From NCBI GenBank assembly GCA_964461135.1, contig CAYWTB010000017.1:1-64000 (forward strand): DNA of 64,000 bases. The letters are read 5' to 3'. Below the pieces are notes generated by a model, which saw only the letters and a list, made by a program, of their open reading frames with translations, did no database searches and was not told where the DNA came from. This document shows positions 1-8,410 of the stretch, one piece after another. The stretch's first letter is position 1. Each line of letters opens with the position of its first letter. The translations under genes and the position numbers were made by a program. This DNA is from RQOF01 sp964461135 (lineage in GTDB: Bacteria > Calditrichota > Calditrichia > RBG-13-44-9).

Positions 1-439
1 GCTTCAGCCAAGTTGAGACATAAACGTGAATTTACACAAAAATTTGGACTTGACTTCTAAAAATTGAATTTTGTTGAATTTTTTTATTGACAAAGAAAAC
101 AGAAATTAATATTATATCAGAGCGAGGCCTAATCTTCATAATTTAGATAATATGTATATTATTTATAAATTATGATTGCAAGGTCATCTTCAAGAGGAGT
201 TGGAATGTATATCAGATTTGACCTTAATATATCCCTCTTGTGTATTTATTATCACCTTTTAAACAAATATGTTTTGTGAATAATAATATTTGGGTCTTGA
301 CTAGAACAGCTTGAAAAAAATTGTCTTAAATTAAGACACGACAATAGCTAACGAGTTTGCAAAACAAGCTAAAATTTCTAAATCTTAAATTAAATAGATT
401 TTGCATCTATTTTTAGTAAACTTTAATGTTGTACAAATT
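1..439. other. Intergenic left edge, no clear gene
   Basis: This AT-rich stretch precedes a decayed transposase. It holds a good sigma-70-type promoter (87-115), a possible 24-codon reading frame with a ribosome binding site (205-279), and a small inverted repeat, GTCTTA-AAT-TAAGAC, at 323-337. No recognisable protein is encoded on either strand. Confidence 0.5.
87..115 (+). promoter_or_regulatory. Sigma-70-type promoter candidate
   Basis: TTGACA at 87-92 is followed by a 17-base spacer and TATTAT at 110-115, close to the consensus in both hexamers and in spacing. The only downstream candidates are a 24-codon reading frame at 205 and the transposase remnant. It may be a relic promoter of the insertion sequence. 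In AT-rich DNA such matches also arise by chance. Confidence 0.4.
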
Positions 440-1015
440 AGTCAATTACCAAGACTCAAAAAAAAACCTATCGATCGTTATTTAAATGAACTCCGTTTAT
501 ATGGAGCCCAAATTTGTGAAGAACAATCACTCTATTATGGAGACGTCGAGATCTAGGAAAGTTACTTTGGTGCTCACAGGATCAAAAGTCAACGTTGTTG
601 TGGCACCAGAGGAAAACCATTATATTTAGTATATTCAAGCGAAATGGTAAAATATATACGGAGATAGTCACAGACTGCAAACATAAGATTTTACAAGCAG
701 TTATGAGAGTCCATTTGAACTTAGTTAGGGTAATTCATTTAAAGAGATGGTTTGGTTATCTGGGTCTGGTGATCCTGGATACCAGAAACATTTTAGAGTT
801 AACCATCTGAAAAATAATTTCAGTAATATGCACCCAAAAATCAATGTATAGAAAGCTTCTAGGCCTATGCAAAAATACGATTAATTAAATTCTGAGGGCT
901 GAAGTCAGATACATTTTATCTCCATTTGAAAGAAATAGAAATTAGATTTAACCATAGAATTGAAAATATCTATATTTTAAGAGCGAAAATTTTTAAATTA
1001 AAACTGCTATTCTAA
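440..1015 (+). pseudogene. Decayed IS1595-family (ISXO2-like) transposase
   Basis: Joining reading frames rebuilds a DDE transposase of the ISXO2-like type. About 519-612 reads GDVEI-stop-ESYFGAHR then CCGTRG, where a stop stands at the first catalytic Asp. A frameshift near 612 leads into KTIIFSIFKRNGKIYTEIV and the region that is normally TDGW. A second frameshift near 836 leads into IESF-stop-AYAKIRLIKF-stop-GL and FYLHLKEIEIRFNHR, ending at 1013-1015. One stop is TAG where Trp is expected and another is TGA where Arg is expected, as in simple point decay. At least two frameshifts and three nonsense codons make it non-functional. The family call rests on remembered motif order. The ends and terminal repeats could not be fixed. 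Confidence 0.75.
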
Positions 1016-1092
1016 TCATGACCCTAAAATAATCTATGCGTACTTTATAGCACACTTTAAATATTAAGACAAGAGAAAGCGGGGAGAGAAAA

Positions 1093-3279
1093 ATGTGGAC
1101 AAAATCATGGTTTTTTCTCTTAGTGCCGTACCTGATTTTTGCCGAAATTACTGAGAGTAATGGTAAGGCAGAAATATACAGATTGTCCAAACGTCCAAAA
1201 ATTAAGATGTATTCTAATCTTATCGATCAGTATCTATATCAAAAACCCGATAGCGCATTGAAATATGCCAGACTTAGATTGGATTTAGCGACAGCACTAA
1301 ATGATTCTAATGAAATTGCTCAGTCATACTATTTATATTCAATAATTTGCAATTTAAATGGTGATTATCAAGGTGCATTAAACAACATGAAGAAAGCGAC
1401 AATATATTTTGTACTTTTGGATGATACAGTTTGGACACCCCATTCTTTTTTAGGACTTGGAAATTATTATTTAAATATATGTAATTTAGATTCTTCAGAA
1501 AAATATTTGAAGAGGTCATTAGAGCTATTTATTAACTCAAATAAAAGCGATGGTATAATCCAATCATATATAGGATTATCTAAACTTAATCTTACTTTAG
1601 CCAATTATCACAAATCCCTAGAATATGTTTTTAAGGGATTATATTATAGTAATAATGTAGAAAATGAAAAATATCTCTGTTACTTATATTGTCAAGCGGG
1701 TTTTGTCTATTATGATTTATCAGATTTTTCTAAAGCATATGAAAATTTTAAAAAGTCCTTTTTATTTGCCAAGAGTCAGAATTTAGTTTATGATATAGCT
1801 TTGCTATATGATGCTTACAGTAAAATTAAATTACAAGATTCAAAAATAGATTCTGCCCTTTATTATGCAAAATATGCTTTAACAATCTTTGAAGAAATTC
1901 GAAACATTCCTTGGATAGCAATCGTCAAGATCACCCTTGGTGATATTCATACTACCATGGGTATTTATGACACAGCCTTTAGCAACTATAGGGAAGCTTT
2001 TTTATTAGCTGATAGATTGAAAAATAAATGGCTTATTTCAAAATCTTCGCAGAAACTGGGTCAGTATTACTTGTTAAAGGAAAATTTTCATCTTGCTTAT
2101 AATTACATAGATATTAGTTTTAAACTTGCGAAACAACTGGGTGCAAGAGACCTTATACAAAATAACTATAAAGAACTCTCTGATTATTATTCGCTTACCG
2201 GCAGTTATAAGAAAGCTTGTAATTATCAAGTTCGATACACAAAACTTAGAGACTCTCTTTTTGTTCAGAATCAAAATGATATTACGAATCTTCAGGTAAA
2301 TTATTTTACTGAGAAAATAAGAAAGGAAAAAGAACTCTTAGAGAGAGAAAAAGAATTATATAGATTGGCAGTAGCGAAACAACAAGTAACTAAATCGAGG
2401 CTACTGATAGGTCTCTTAGTAGTTATGATGATTTCCATCATCGGTTTTTATTTGAATTGGCAAAAAAAACATTTGAACAAAATTCTTCAAAAAAGAGTCG
2501 ATGATGCTTTAAAGAAACAGAAAGAACAGCAACAGATTATTGTCCATCAAGCAAGCCTTTCAAGTTTGGGTGAACTTACTGCTAGTTTAGCCCATGAAAT
2601 TAGTCAACCCTTACAAAATGTTAATCTGAATTCTGAGTTAATGGTTACGGAATTGATAAAATCTGATCAAATTGATCAAACCATAAAGCAATGTGCCCTA
2701 GAAATTTATGAAGATTCACAGAGACTAAAGGAGATAATCGAACATATTCGATTATTTTCCAGTCGCCAGAGAGAATCTGTTTATATAAAATTTTCAATAA
2801 TTTCATCGGTTGAGGATGCTTTGAGGTTGCTTCATTCACAATATAAGAAACTAGGCATAGTATTTAAGATGAAACATAACGATAATCCGTGCTACACTAT
2901 CGGAAATCCGTATAGATTTGAGCAGGTTGTCTTAAATTTATTGTCAAACGCAAAAGATGCACTTCTTGAAAAAGAAAAAACACCTAATAATGGATTTGAG
3001 AAGACTATTGAAATAAGCAGTTATATTAATGACTCTTCTATATATCTTGAAATCTCGGATAATGGAATTGGTATCAACGATGAAGTGAAAGTAAATCTTT
3101 TCAATCCGTTTTTTAGCACGAAACCACTTGGTGTGGGACAAGGGCTCGGTTTATCAATTGCTAAAAGAATTATTACAGAAATGAACGGTAATATATCATT
3201 TCAAAGTGACTATTTACTTGGGACAACAATGCAGATTAAATTACCTGCTTACAGAGACAAGAAGAATGAACTTGGTTGA
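1093..3279 (+). CDS. TPR-containing sensor histidine kinase
   Basis: Probable sensor of a two-component system. Residues 1-18 form a signal peptide, and about 45-400 are tetratricopeptide-like helical repeats placing the sensor in the periplasm. A charged coiled coil (405-430) leads to one membrane span (437-455). The kinase core follows: H-box ASLAHEISQPLQ with phospho-acceptor His501, N-box VVLNLLSNAKDAL (Asn615, Asn619), G1 DNGIG (656-660), F-box NPFFSTK (671-677) and G2 GQGLGL (682-687). All motifs needed for autophosphorylation are present. The start at 1093 is preceded by a purine-rich site (GGGGAGAG). The next gene, 19 bases downstream, encodes a sigma-54-type response regulator and is the likely partner. 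The signal sensed is unknown. Confidence 0.88.
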   Translation: MWTKSWFFLLVPYLIFAEITESNGKAEIYRLSKRPKIKMYSNLIDQYLYQKPDSALKYARLRLDLATALNDSNEIAQSYYLYSIICNLNGDYQGALNNMKKATIYFVLLDDTVWTPHSFLGLGNYYLNICNLDSSEKYLKRSLELFINSNKSDGIIQSYIGLSKLNLTLANYHKSLEYVFKGLYYSNNVENEKYLCYLYCQAGFVYYDLSDFSKAYENFKKSFLFAKSQNLVYDIALLYDAYSKIKLQDSKIDSALYYAKYALTIFEEIRNIPWIAIVKITLGDIHTTMGIYDTAFSNYREAFLLADRLKNKWLISKSSQKLGQYYLLKENFHLAYNYIDISFKLAKQLGARDLIQNNYKELSDYYSLTGSYKKACNYQVRYTKLRDSLFVQNQNDITNLQVNYFTEKIRKEKELLEREKELYRLAVAKQQVTKSRLLIGLLVVMMISIIGFYLNWQKKHLNKILQKRVDDALKKQKEQQQIIVHQASLSSLGELTASLAHEISQPLQNVNLNSELMVTELIKSDQIDQTIKQCALEIYEDSQRLKEIIEHIRLFSSRQRESVYIKFSIISSVEDALRLLHSQYKKLGIVFKMKHNDNPCYTIGNPYRFEQVVLNLLSNAKDALLEKEKTPNNGFEKTIEISSYINDSSIYLEISDNGIGINDEVKVNLFNPFFSTKPLGVGQGLGLSIAKRIITEMNGNISFQSDYLLGTTMQIKLPAYRDKKNELG

Positions 3280-3298
3280 TTAAAAGTATGGGAAACTT

Positions 3299-4687
3299 AT
3301 GTTCACTGAAAATATACATATATTAATTGTTGATGATGATTCAAATATTACTGACAAATTATATAATTATTTCCGGAAGAAAAAATATGTCCCTTATGTA
3401 GCTCGTTGTCCTTCCGAAGCACATAAAATTCTAAAAGAAAACATTGTTCATGTTTGTTTCATTGATGTTTTATTACCAGAATATGATGGTATTGAATTAT
3501 TAAAAAATATCAAATCGAACTTCCCCCAAATTGAAATAACCATCATAAGTGGACATGGAAATATGAATGTAGTAATTGATGCTTTAAGATATGGTGCCTC
3601 AGATTTTATTAAAAAACCGTTTAATTATTTTGATATTGATTTTTCCTTAACTCGTACTAAAAAATTCATAGAAATACAAAATCGATTACAAAATTCTGAA
3701 AATGAATCATCATTATTATCAAGAGAATTGGAAAATTTAATAGACCGGCAAATGATCGGAGAGAGTTCACAGATAAAGGAAGTTCTGGAAATGGCATTAT
3801 TGGCAGGGAGTGATAATGATATTAATGTTTTGATTACCGGGGAAAATGGTACAGGCAAAGAAATCATTGCAAGGATCATCCACTTTACGAGCACCCGGAA
3901 ACGTCAACTTTTTTACCCCATTAACAGTACAGCTATTCCAGATACCCTGCTTGAGAGTGAATTTTTTGGCCATAATAAAGGGGCATTTACGGATGCCAGA
4001 GAAGATAAAAGGGGGCTTTTTGAACTTACAGATAGGGGAACTCTTTTCCTGGATGAAATTGCAGATATGCCTTTGGCCCTTCAAAGTAAATTGTTACGAG
4101 TCCTTGAGGATAAGACCGTTCGACCCTTAGGAAGTGACCGAATAATAAAGGTTGATACTCGGATAATCACTGCCACAAATCGGGACATTGAGTTACTGAT
4201 AAGTGAAAATAAGTTTAGGCGAGATCTGTATCATAGGATTAATACATTTATCATTCATATTCCACCTCTAAGGAGTAGACCCCAGGATATTCGGCCTCTT
4301 GTCAGTCATTTTATCGAATTTTATGCAAAAAAGAAAAATAGATCCGGACCAACGGTGGATGAATTAATTATTGATAAATTAGAAAAATATGCTTTTCCTG
4401 GAAATGTCCGTGAATTGAAAAATATGATAGAAAGAGCATTTTTGGTATCCAATAAAAATAAATTTGAGCTTAAGGACTTTTTTGTAAATTATCATTCAGA
4501 ATTCAAAGTAGATAAATCTCAAGATAATCTAGACATCGAATCCAACGAGAAAATACTGATCGAAAAGGCTCTTTCAAAAGCTGAATTCAATCAGGTTGAA
4601 GCCGCAAAATATCTTGGTATTTCACGTGATGCTCTGATTAGACGAATAAAAAAACATAATATCTCTATTGAGAAATTAATTCTATAA
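3299..4687 (+). CDS. Sigma-54-dependent response regulator, NtrC family
   Basis: A 462-residue activator with the full NtrC layout. The receiver domain (about 5-120) has acidic pocket DDD at 12-14, phospho-acceptor Asp56 and Lys106. The AAA+ domain has Walker A GENGTGKE (181-188), the sigma-54 contact loop GAFTDA (228-233) and Walker B LFLDEIAD (249-256). A Fis-type helix-turn-helix lies near 430-455. The contact loop reads GAFTDA rather than the commoner GAFTGA, keeping the Phe and Thr that contact sigma-54. It follows the TPR kinase by 19 bases, so the pair is probably one operon. A sigma-54-like promoter for a short transcript lies 190 bases downstream and is a plausible target. Confidence 0.9.
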   Translation: MFTENIHILIVDDDSNITDKLYNYFRKKKYVPYVARCPSEAHKILKENIVHVCFIDVLLPEYDGIELLKNIKSNFPQIEITIISGHGNMNVVIDALRYGASDFIKKPFNYFDIDFSLTRTKKFIEIQNRLQNSENESSLLSRELENLIDRQMIGESSQIKEVLEMALLAGSDNDINVLITGENGTGKEIIARIIHFTSTRKRQLFYPINSTAIPDTLLESEFFGHNKGAFTDAREDKRGLFELTDRGTLFLDEIADMPLALQSKLLRVLEDKTVRPLGSDRIIKVDTRIITATNRDIELLISENKFRRDLYHRINTFIIHIPPLRSRPQDIRPLVSHFIEFYAKKKNRSGPTVDELIIDKLEKYAFPGNVRELKNMIERAFLVSNKNKFELKDFFVNYHSEFKVDKSQDNLDIESNEKILIEKALSKAEFNQVEAAKYLGISRDALIRRIKKHNISIEKLIL

Positions 4688-4806
4688 AAATCTGCTTCTT
4701 TGATATTAGATTAAAACCACACACCTGTGCGGATTTGATAAATTATAAACAGTCCCATTGAAAATATCATATTAATACAAATTTATATAAATTTCTAGAT
4801 AACTTT

Positions 4807-4818
4807 ATTGTATACAAT
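4807..4818. promoter_or_regulatory. Palindromic operator candidate ATTGTATACAAT
   Basis: A perfect 12-base palindrome centred about 87 bases upstream of the start predicted from the sigma-54-like promoter at 4874, a usual distance for an NtrC-type activator site. The same half-sites (ATTGTA and TACAAT, one base apart) occur upstream of the clpB sigma-54 promoter at 57208-57226. Its binding protein is not known. Confidence 0.4.
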
Positions 4819-4873
4819 ACCTTAAAAAAGTGATATTATTTTATTTTGATATATGGAAATGATTTTTATTTAG

Positions 4874-4888
4874 TGGCACAATTATTGT
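4874..4888 (+). promoter_or_regulatory. Sigma-54-type promoter candidate
   Basis: TGGCAC at 4874-4879, five bases, then TTGT at 4885-4888. The GG and GT pairs are 12 bases apart, as sigma-54 requires. The -24 element is perfect. The -12 element has GT where GC is usual, which weakens the match. The predicted start is near 4900. A sigma-54 activator gene lies directly upstream and rpoN is in the same window. Confidence 0.5.
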
Positions 4889-4899
4889 CTATTTATTAA

Positions 4900-4969
4900 T
4901 TGAACTTGAGTTGGGAGGGATGGGAGATATCGAAACTGGATAACAGGATTAGATATCTCCCCTTTTTTT
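4900..4969 (+). ncRNA. Putative sigma-54-dependent small RNA
   Basis: A transcript of about 70 bases would start 12 bases after the sigma-54-like -12 element and end at a strong intrinsic terminator. It has a G-rich unpaired 5' part (UUGGGAGGGAU around 4911-4921), then the terminator hairpin with a 20-base loop. No meaningful reading frame fits. Small RNAs under sigma-54 control are known elsewhere (the Qrr RNAs of Vibrio, GlmY), but no family resemblance is claimed. Existence is inferred from promoter and terminator spacing only. Confidence 0.4.
4922..4969 (+). terminator. Rho-independent terminator
   Basis: GGGAGATATC (4922-4931) pairs with GATATCTCCC (4952-4961) across a 20-base loop, followed by a run of seven T. 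It lies over 230 bases past the response regulator stop, so it more likely ends the short transcript starting near 4900 than the kinase-regulator operon. Confidence 0.75.
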
Positions 4970-5311
4970 GTTACATTATTTTTCCTGTATAATCGAATTT
5001 CCGGGTAATTCAAGCTTCTTTATTCATAAAAACTACCCTAAAATTAGATATGAAATCATAAATCATTCAAATAATATTAATTTGGATGAAAAGAACCAAG
5101 AATCTTCTTTATTACTTGCATAAATAACCCAATGTATTTTCTGTTCTTAACATGAATTAGTCGTGTTCCTTCCGGTCTGTTCTCAAACGGTTTCTCCTCA
5201 GAAAAAATTTTTTCTATTGAAAAAAATAAAAAAGTCTCCAATATTGTGACTGATTCCATGAAAATAATAGCATGGCTTTATGCTAACTTTACCAGGAACA
5301 GTCCACTCTGA

Positions 5312-7597
5312 ATGAAAACCCGTTTACCTTCATACAAGCTTATATTTCCGGTGCTGGTCAAGTCGCTCTTTTTAATATCACTTAACATCTATGGCCAGCC
5401 GTTTCTGCCGGAAAAGAGAGCACTCGCCATCTTTACACCCGCCCCCCCCCAAATTGACGGCCTGGTGGATCCCGCCTGGCTGAAGGCACCCATGCAAAAT
5501 TCTTTCATACAAAGGGAACCCCATGAAGGCGTGAAAGCCCGAAATCAGACACGATTTTATATAATGTATGATAAAAAAAATGTATATTTCCTTTTTATAT
5601 TGTTAGACGAAGACGCAGCATCTGTCCCTTCGCGGCTGGTGGAACGGGACCAGCAATTCAACCCGGATGATCATATAAATTTCTACCTGGATACTTATAA
5701 TGACCAGAGAAAAGCTTACTTTTTCTCTACCAATCCTGCCGGTGTGGAACAGGATGGACTGGTGAGCGAAAACGGTAATAACATCGATATGACCTGGGAT
5801 GGAATATTTAAAGTAGCCGCACGCAAAAATGACTATGGATGGGTAGCGGAATTCGCCGTTCCTTATACCACTCTTCGCTTTACCGATCAGCTGAAATATC
5901 AGGTGTGGGGATTCAATGCCTGGAGAGTGAGGAAGAAAAACCGTGAAATAAGTTACTGGTCTTTGGTGACCCAGGATTATAAATCAATGCGCCTGGATAA
6001 GGGTGGCGTCCTTATAGGAATGGAGAAGATTAAAAGCGGGCAAAATCTTCAATTGCTCCCTTATTTCACAGGAAGGAAAATCCAGGGCACTCTCTCCACA
6101 GATAATGATTTTACTGCCGGAATCGATATTAAATATGGATTAAACTCAGATCTTACCCTCGATATCACCTTGAATCCTGATTTTGGGCAGGTGGAGATCG
6201 ATGAAGAGCAGATCAATCTGGATAAACGCTATGAGATCCTGCTGGAAGAAAAAAGACCGTTTTTCCTGGAAAATACCAATCTCTTCCAGACTCCCTATTA
6301 TCCTCTCTTTTACAGCCGCAGGATAGGCGGGGAAAGTGAGATTAAAGCCGGCGCCAAACTTACCGGGAAGATATCTGATTTTTCAATTGGAGTTATGGAA
6401 GCTTACACCGGAGGCTGGGAAAATTTCGGACTTGGAAATCCCGACACTCCTCCAAGGGATGAATTGTTTTCCGTAGTCCGACTGCAGGCCGATGTGCTCT
6501 CAAACTCAAATGTGGGATTTATGTACGTGGACCGGGCAGCCGATCTGGGCGGAATTAATCCGGAATATAACCGTGCTGCAGGTCTGGATGCTACCTTCCA
6601 CTCAGGGCAGTTTTATGTACTCGGGCAGGGAGTATATACTTATAATTCTTTCCAGGGTAATCTCCAGCAAGGTGTAGGAGGATGGAGTCAGGCAGGATAT
6701 TATGGGCATCTTTATCGTTCCGATACCTATCTGATTTCATATACTCCGGATTTCAACCTGGACAATATCGGTTTTTTTCCAAAAGTAAAAGGTAAAGGAC
6801 GTACCCATGGTGGTTCTTATATGGATATCCATCCCTTCATTTCTTTCGGAATTATTAGAAGCTGGGGTTTGGGAATAGAACCGACTTTTATTAAAGATTC
6901 TGATGAAGTGGGTACCGGCTGGGGAATCATATCTAAAGCCTGGCTTGAACTCAGGGATCAGTCACTGATAAAAATCGGCCTGACCCGTTATAGAGATTAT
7001 GAGACTGATAATTATTTCAGCCTTTTCAGACCTTCGCTCGAACCCGAACCCGAACTGTCTTATTGGGGGAGTGATTTCTATGCAGAACTGATAACCGACA
7101 TAAGTAAGCCACTCTCTTTGGTGATACGCCGGACTCAGAATAGGCAGTATTATTTTCAAACCCATAGTACTGGTTTTTCCCGGGGATGGGAAACTTTTAT
7201 TAGAGTAAAACCAGCGTCTAATGCATTCATCGAAATGGGATTTCAAAATCAGCAATTTCTGGATAACGATATGAATTTTATGCCTGTATCAATAATCGGA
7301 CAACCCAAGGTTAGAATCTGGAGTCTGCGTGGCCGCTATCTGTTCACAAAAGACATTTTTACCCGTCTATTTTTCCAGCAAACAAACGGCGCTGAAGATT
7401 TTGTAAAAGCAGGTTCTTATTACGAATACCAGGTGTGGGATAGGATGAGTTCGAATGCCTTACTGGGGTGGCGTTTCAGACCCGGCAGTACCTTATACCT
7501 GGCATACACCGAAGAGTGGGATAAGAAAGTAGGGGATACTTATTCTTCAACTAACCGGATTTTATATTTAAAATTGTTATACCTATGGAGTTTCTGA
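5312..7597 (+). CDS. Outer-membrane protein with CBM9-like N-domain (DUF5916-type)
   Basis: A 761-residue exported protein. Residues 1-28 look like a signal peptide ending near NIYGQ. About 44-235 resembles the carbohydrate-binding-module-9-like sandwich of the DUF5916 family (motifs IDGLVDPAW and NPDDHINFYLDTYNDQR). The rest alternates short strands rich in aromatic and polar residues, as expected for an outer-membrane beta barrel, and the chain ends in Phe. No substrate can be inferred. The codons at residues 44-47 lie in a run of nine C (5442-5450), a possible slippage site. No clear Shine-Dalgarno precedes the start. rnhB follows after six bases. Family assignment is by pattern memory. 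Confidence 0.75.
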   Translation: MKTRLPSYKLIFPVLVKSLFLISLNIYGQPFLPEKRALAIFTPAPPQIDGLVDPAWLKAPMQNSFIQREPHEGVKARNQTRFYIMYDKKNVYFLFILLDEDAASVPSRLVERDQQFNPDDHINFYLDTYNDQRKAYFFSTNPAGVEQDGLVSENGNNIDMTWDGIFKVAARKNDYGWVAEFAVPYTTLRFTDQLKYQVWGFNAWRVRKKNREISYWSLVTQDYKSMRLDKGGVLIGMEKIKSGQNLQLLPYFTGRKIQGTLSTDNDFTAGIDIKYGLNSDLTLDITLNPDFGQVEIDEEQINLDKRYEILLEEKRPFFLENTNLFQTPYYPLFYSRRIGGESEIKAGAKLTGKISDFSIGVMEAYTGGWENFGLGNPDTPPRDELFSVVRLQADVLSNSNVGFMYVDRAADLGGINPEYNRAAGLDATFHSGQFYVLGQGVYTYNSFQGNLQQGVGGWSQAGYYGHLYRSDTYLISYTPDFNLDNIGFFPKVKGKGRTHGGSYMDIHPFISFGIIRSWGLGIEPTFIKDSDEVGTGWGIISKAWLELRDQSLIKIGLTRYRDYETDNYFSLFRPSLEPEPELSYWGSDFYAELITDISKPLSLVIRRTQNRQYYFQTHSTGFSRGWETFIRVKPASNAFIEMGFQNQQFLDNDMNFMPVSIIGQPKVRIWSLRGRYLFTKDIFTRLFFQQTNGAEDFVKAGSYYEYQVWDRMSSNALLGWRFRPGSTLYLAYTEEWDKKVGDTYSSTNRILYLKLLYLWSF

Positions 7598-7603
7598 TAA
7601 ATA

Positions 7604-8233
7604 ATGGTATTAAGAAATAAGGTTGTATTAACCTTGAATATCGAAGAAGCAATATGGGCTGTCGGTTATGATGTGATCGCTGGCATCGATGAAGCCGGAT
7701 GTGGACCCTTAGCCGGGCCGGTTGTTGCATCTGCAGTTATTTTCCCCAAACATTTTCATCACCCGGAAATTATGGATTCCAAGAAACTCCAGCCGGCAAA
7801 ACGAGAGGTACTCTATCATATTATCACTCAAAATGCCGTTGGGTGTGGTGTGGGAATTGTCAGTCCTGCAGAGGTGGATCGTCTCAACATAAGACAGGCT
7901 ACTTTTCGGGCCATGAAAAAGGCCTTGGGTAATATAAAAATCCAACCCGATTATCTTCTTGTCGATGGCTACGAAATTCCCGGATCCATTATCCGGCAGG
8001 AATTCATTGTAAATGGAGATGAACTCTGTTTCACTATTGCAGCCGCTTCAATTATTGCCAAAGTCACCAGGGATCGGATGATGTGTGAGTACCATAAACA
8101 ATTTCCAATTTATGGTTTCGATAAACATAAAGGATATGGTACGGCCTTTCACAGGGAGATGTTAGTAAAACATGGGCCATGTCCCTTGCACAGAAAAACC
8201 TTCCTCCGAAATATTTTTAAAGAAGAAACCTGA
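7604..8233 (+). CDS. rnhB: Ribonuclease HII
   Basis: RNase HII cuts the RNA strand of RNA-DNA hybrids and starts removal of single ribonucleotides from DNA. The 209-residue chain has the family's usual length. The four acidic residues of the active site are present: Asp29-Glu30 in GIDEAGCGPLAG, Asp121 in LLVDG, and Asp139 in NGDE, followed by the SIIAKVTRD signature near 149-157. In the RNase HII families I recall, the loop reads Gly-Arg-Gly and senses the ribonucleotide 2'-OH. Here it is Gly32-Cys33-Gly34. No good ribosome site precedes 7604. A GTG start a few codons in is possible, but the conserved part begins near residue 12. Confidence 0.92.
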   Translation: MVLRNKVVLTLNIEEAIWAVGYDVIAGIDEAGCGPLAGPVVASAVIFPKHFHHPEIMDSKKLQPAKREVLYHIITQNAVGCGVGIVSPAEVDRLNIRQATFRAMKKALGNIKIQPDYLLVDGYEIPGSIIRQEFIVNGDELCFTIAAASIIAKVTRDRMMCEYHKQFPIYGFDKHKGYGTAFHREMLVKHGPCPLHRKTFLRNIFKEET

Positions 8234-8329
8234 GCAGTCTTCAAAAGAAAATTGTCAATTTTTCACTCATGTTCTAATTGATGTTAAGAGCTCATAAAAA
8301 AATGCAGAAATTTATGACTTAAAATTATC

Positions 8330-8358
8330 TTGACAAATTATTTCCCAATCTGTAACTT
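8330..8358 (+). promoter_or_regulatory. Sigma-70-type promoter upstream of rpoN
   Basis: TTGACA at 8330-8335, a 17-base spacer, then TAACTT at 8353-8358. The -35 hexamer and spacing are ideal and the -10 is weaker. It lies about 50 bases before the rpoN start in a 177-base gap after rnhB. Confidence 0.45.
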
Positions 8359-8410
8359 TCCTACATAAATTGTGCCAAAGATATAGAGATAGAATAAAGG
8401 ATTGGATTTT

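Larger units (their letters stand above)
4688..5311. other. 624-base intergenic region
   Basis: This region holds a 12-base palindrome (4807-4818), a sigma-54-like promoter (4874-4888) and a short putative transcript closed by a terminator (4900-4969), all described separately. From 4970 to 5311 I see no credible gene. An inverted repeat TAGCAT/ATGCTA at 5267-5272 and 5279-5284 lies just before the next gene. Confidence 0.6.

Noticed and set aside
5077..5259. 60-codon open frame on the minus strand in the 5 kb intergenic region
   Set aside because: No convincing ribosome site, no family resemblance, and composition like non-coding AT-rich DNA.
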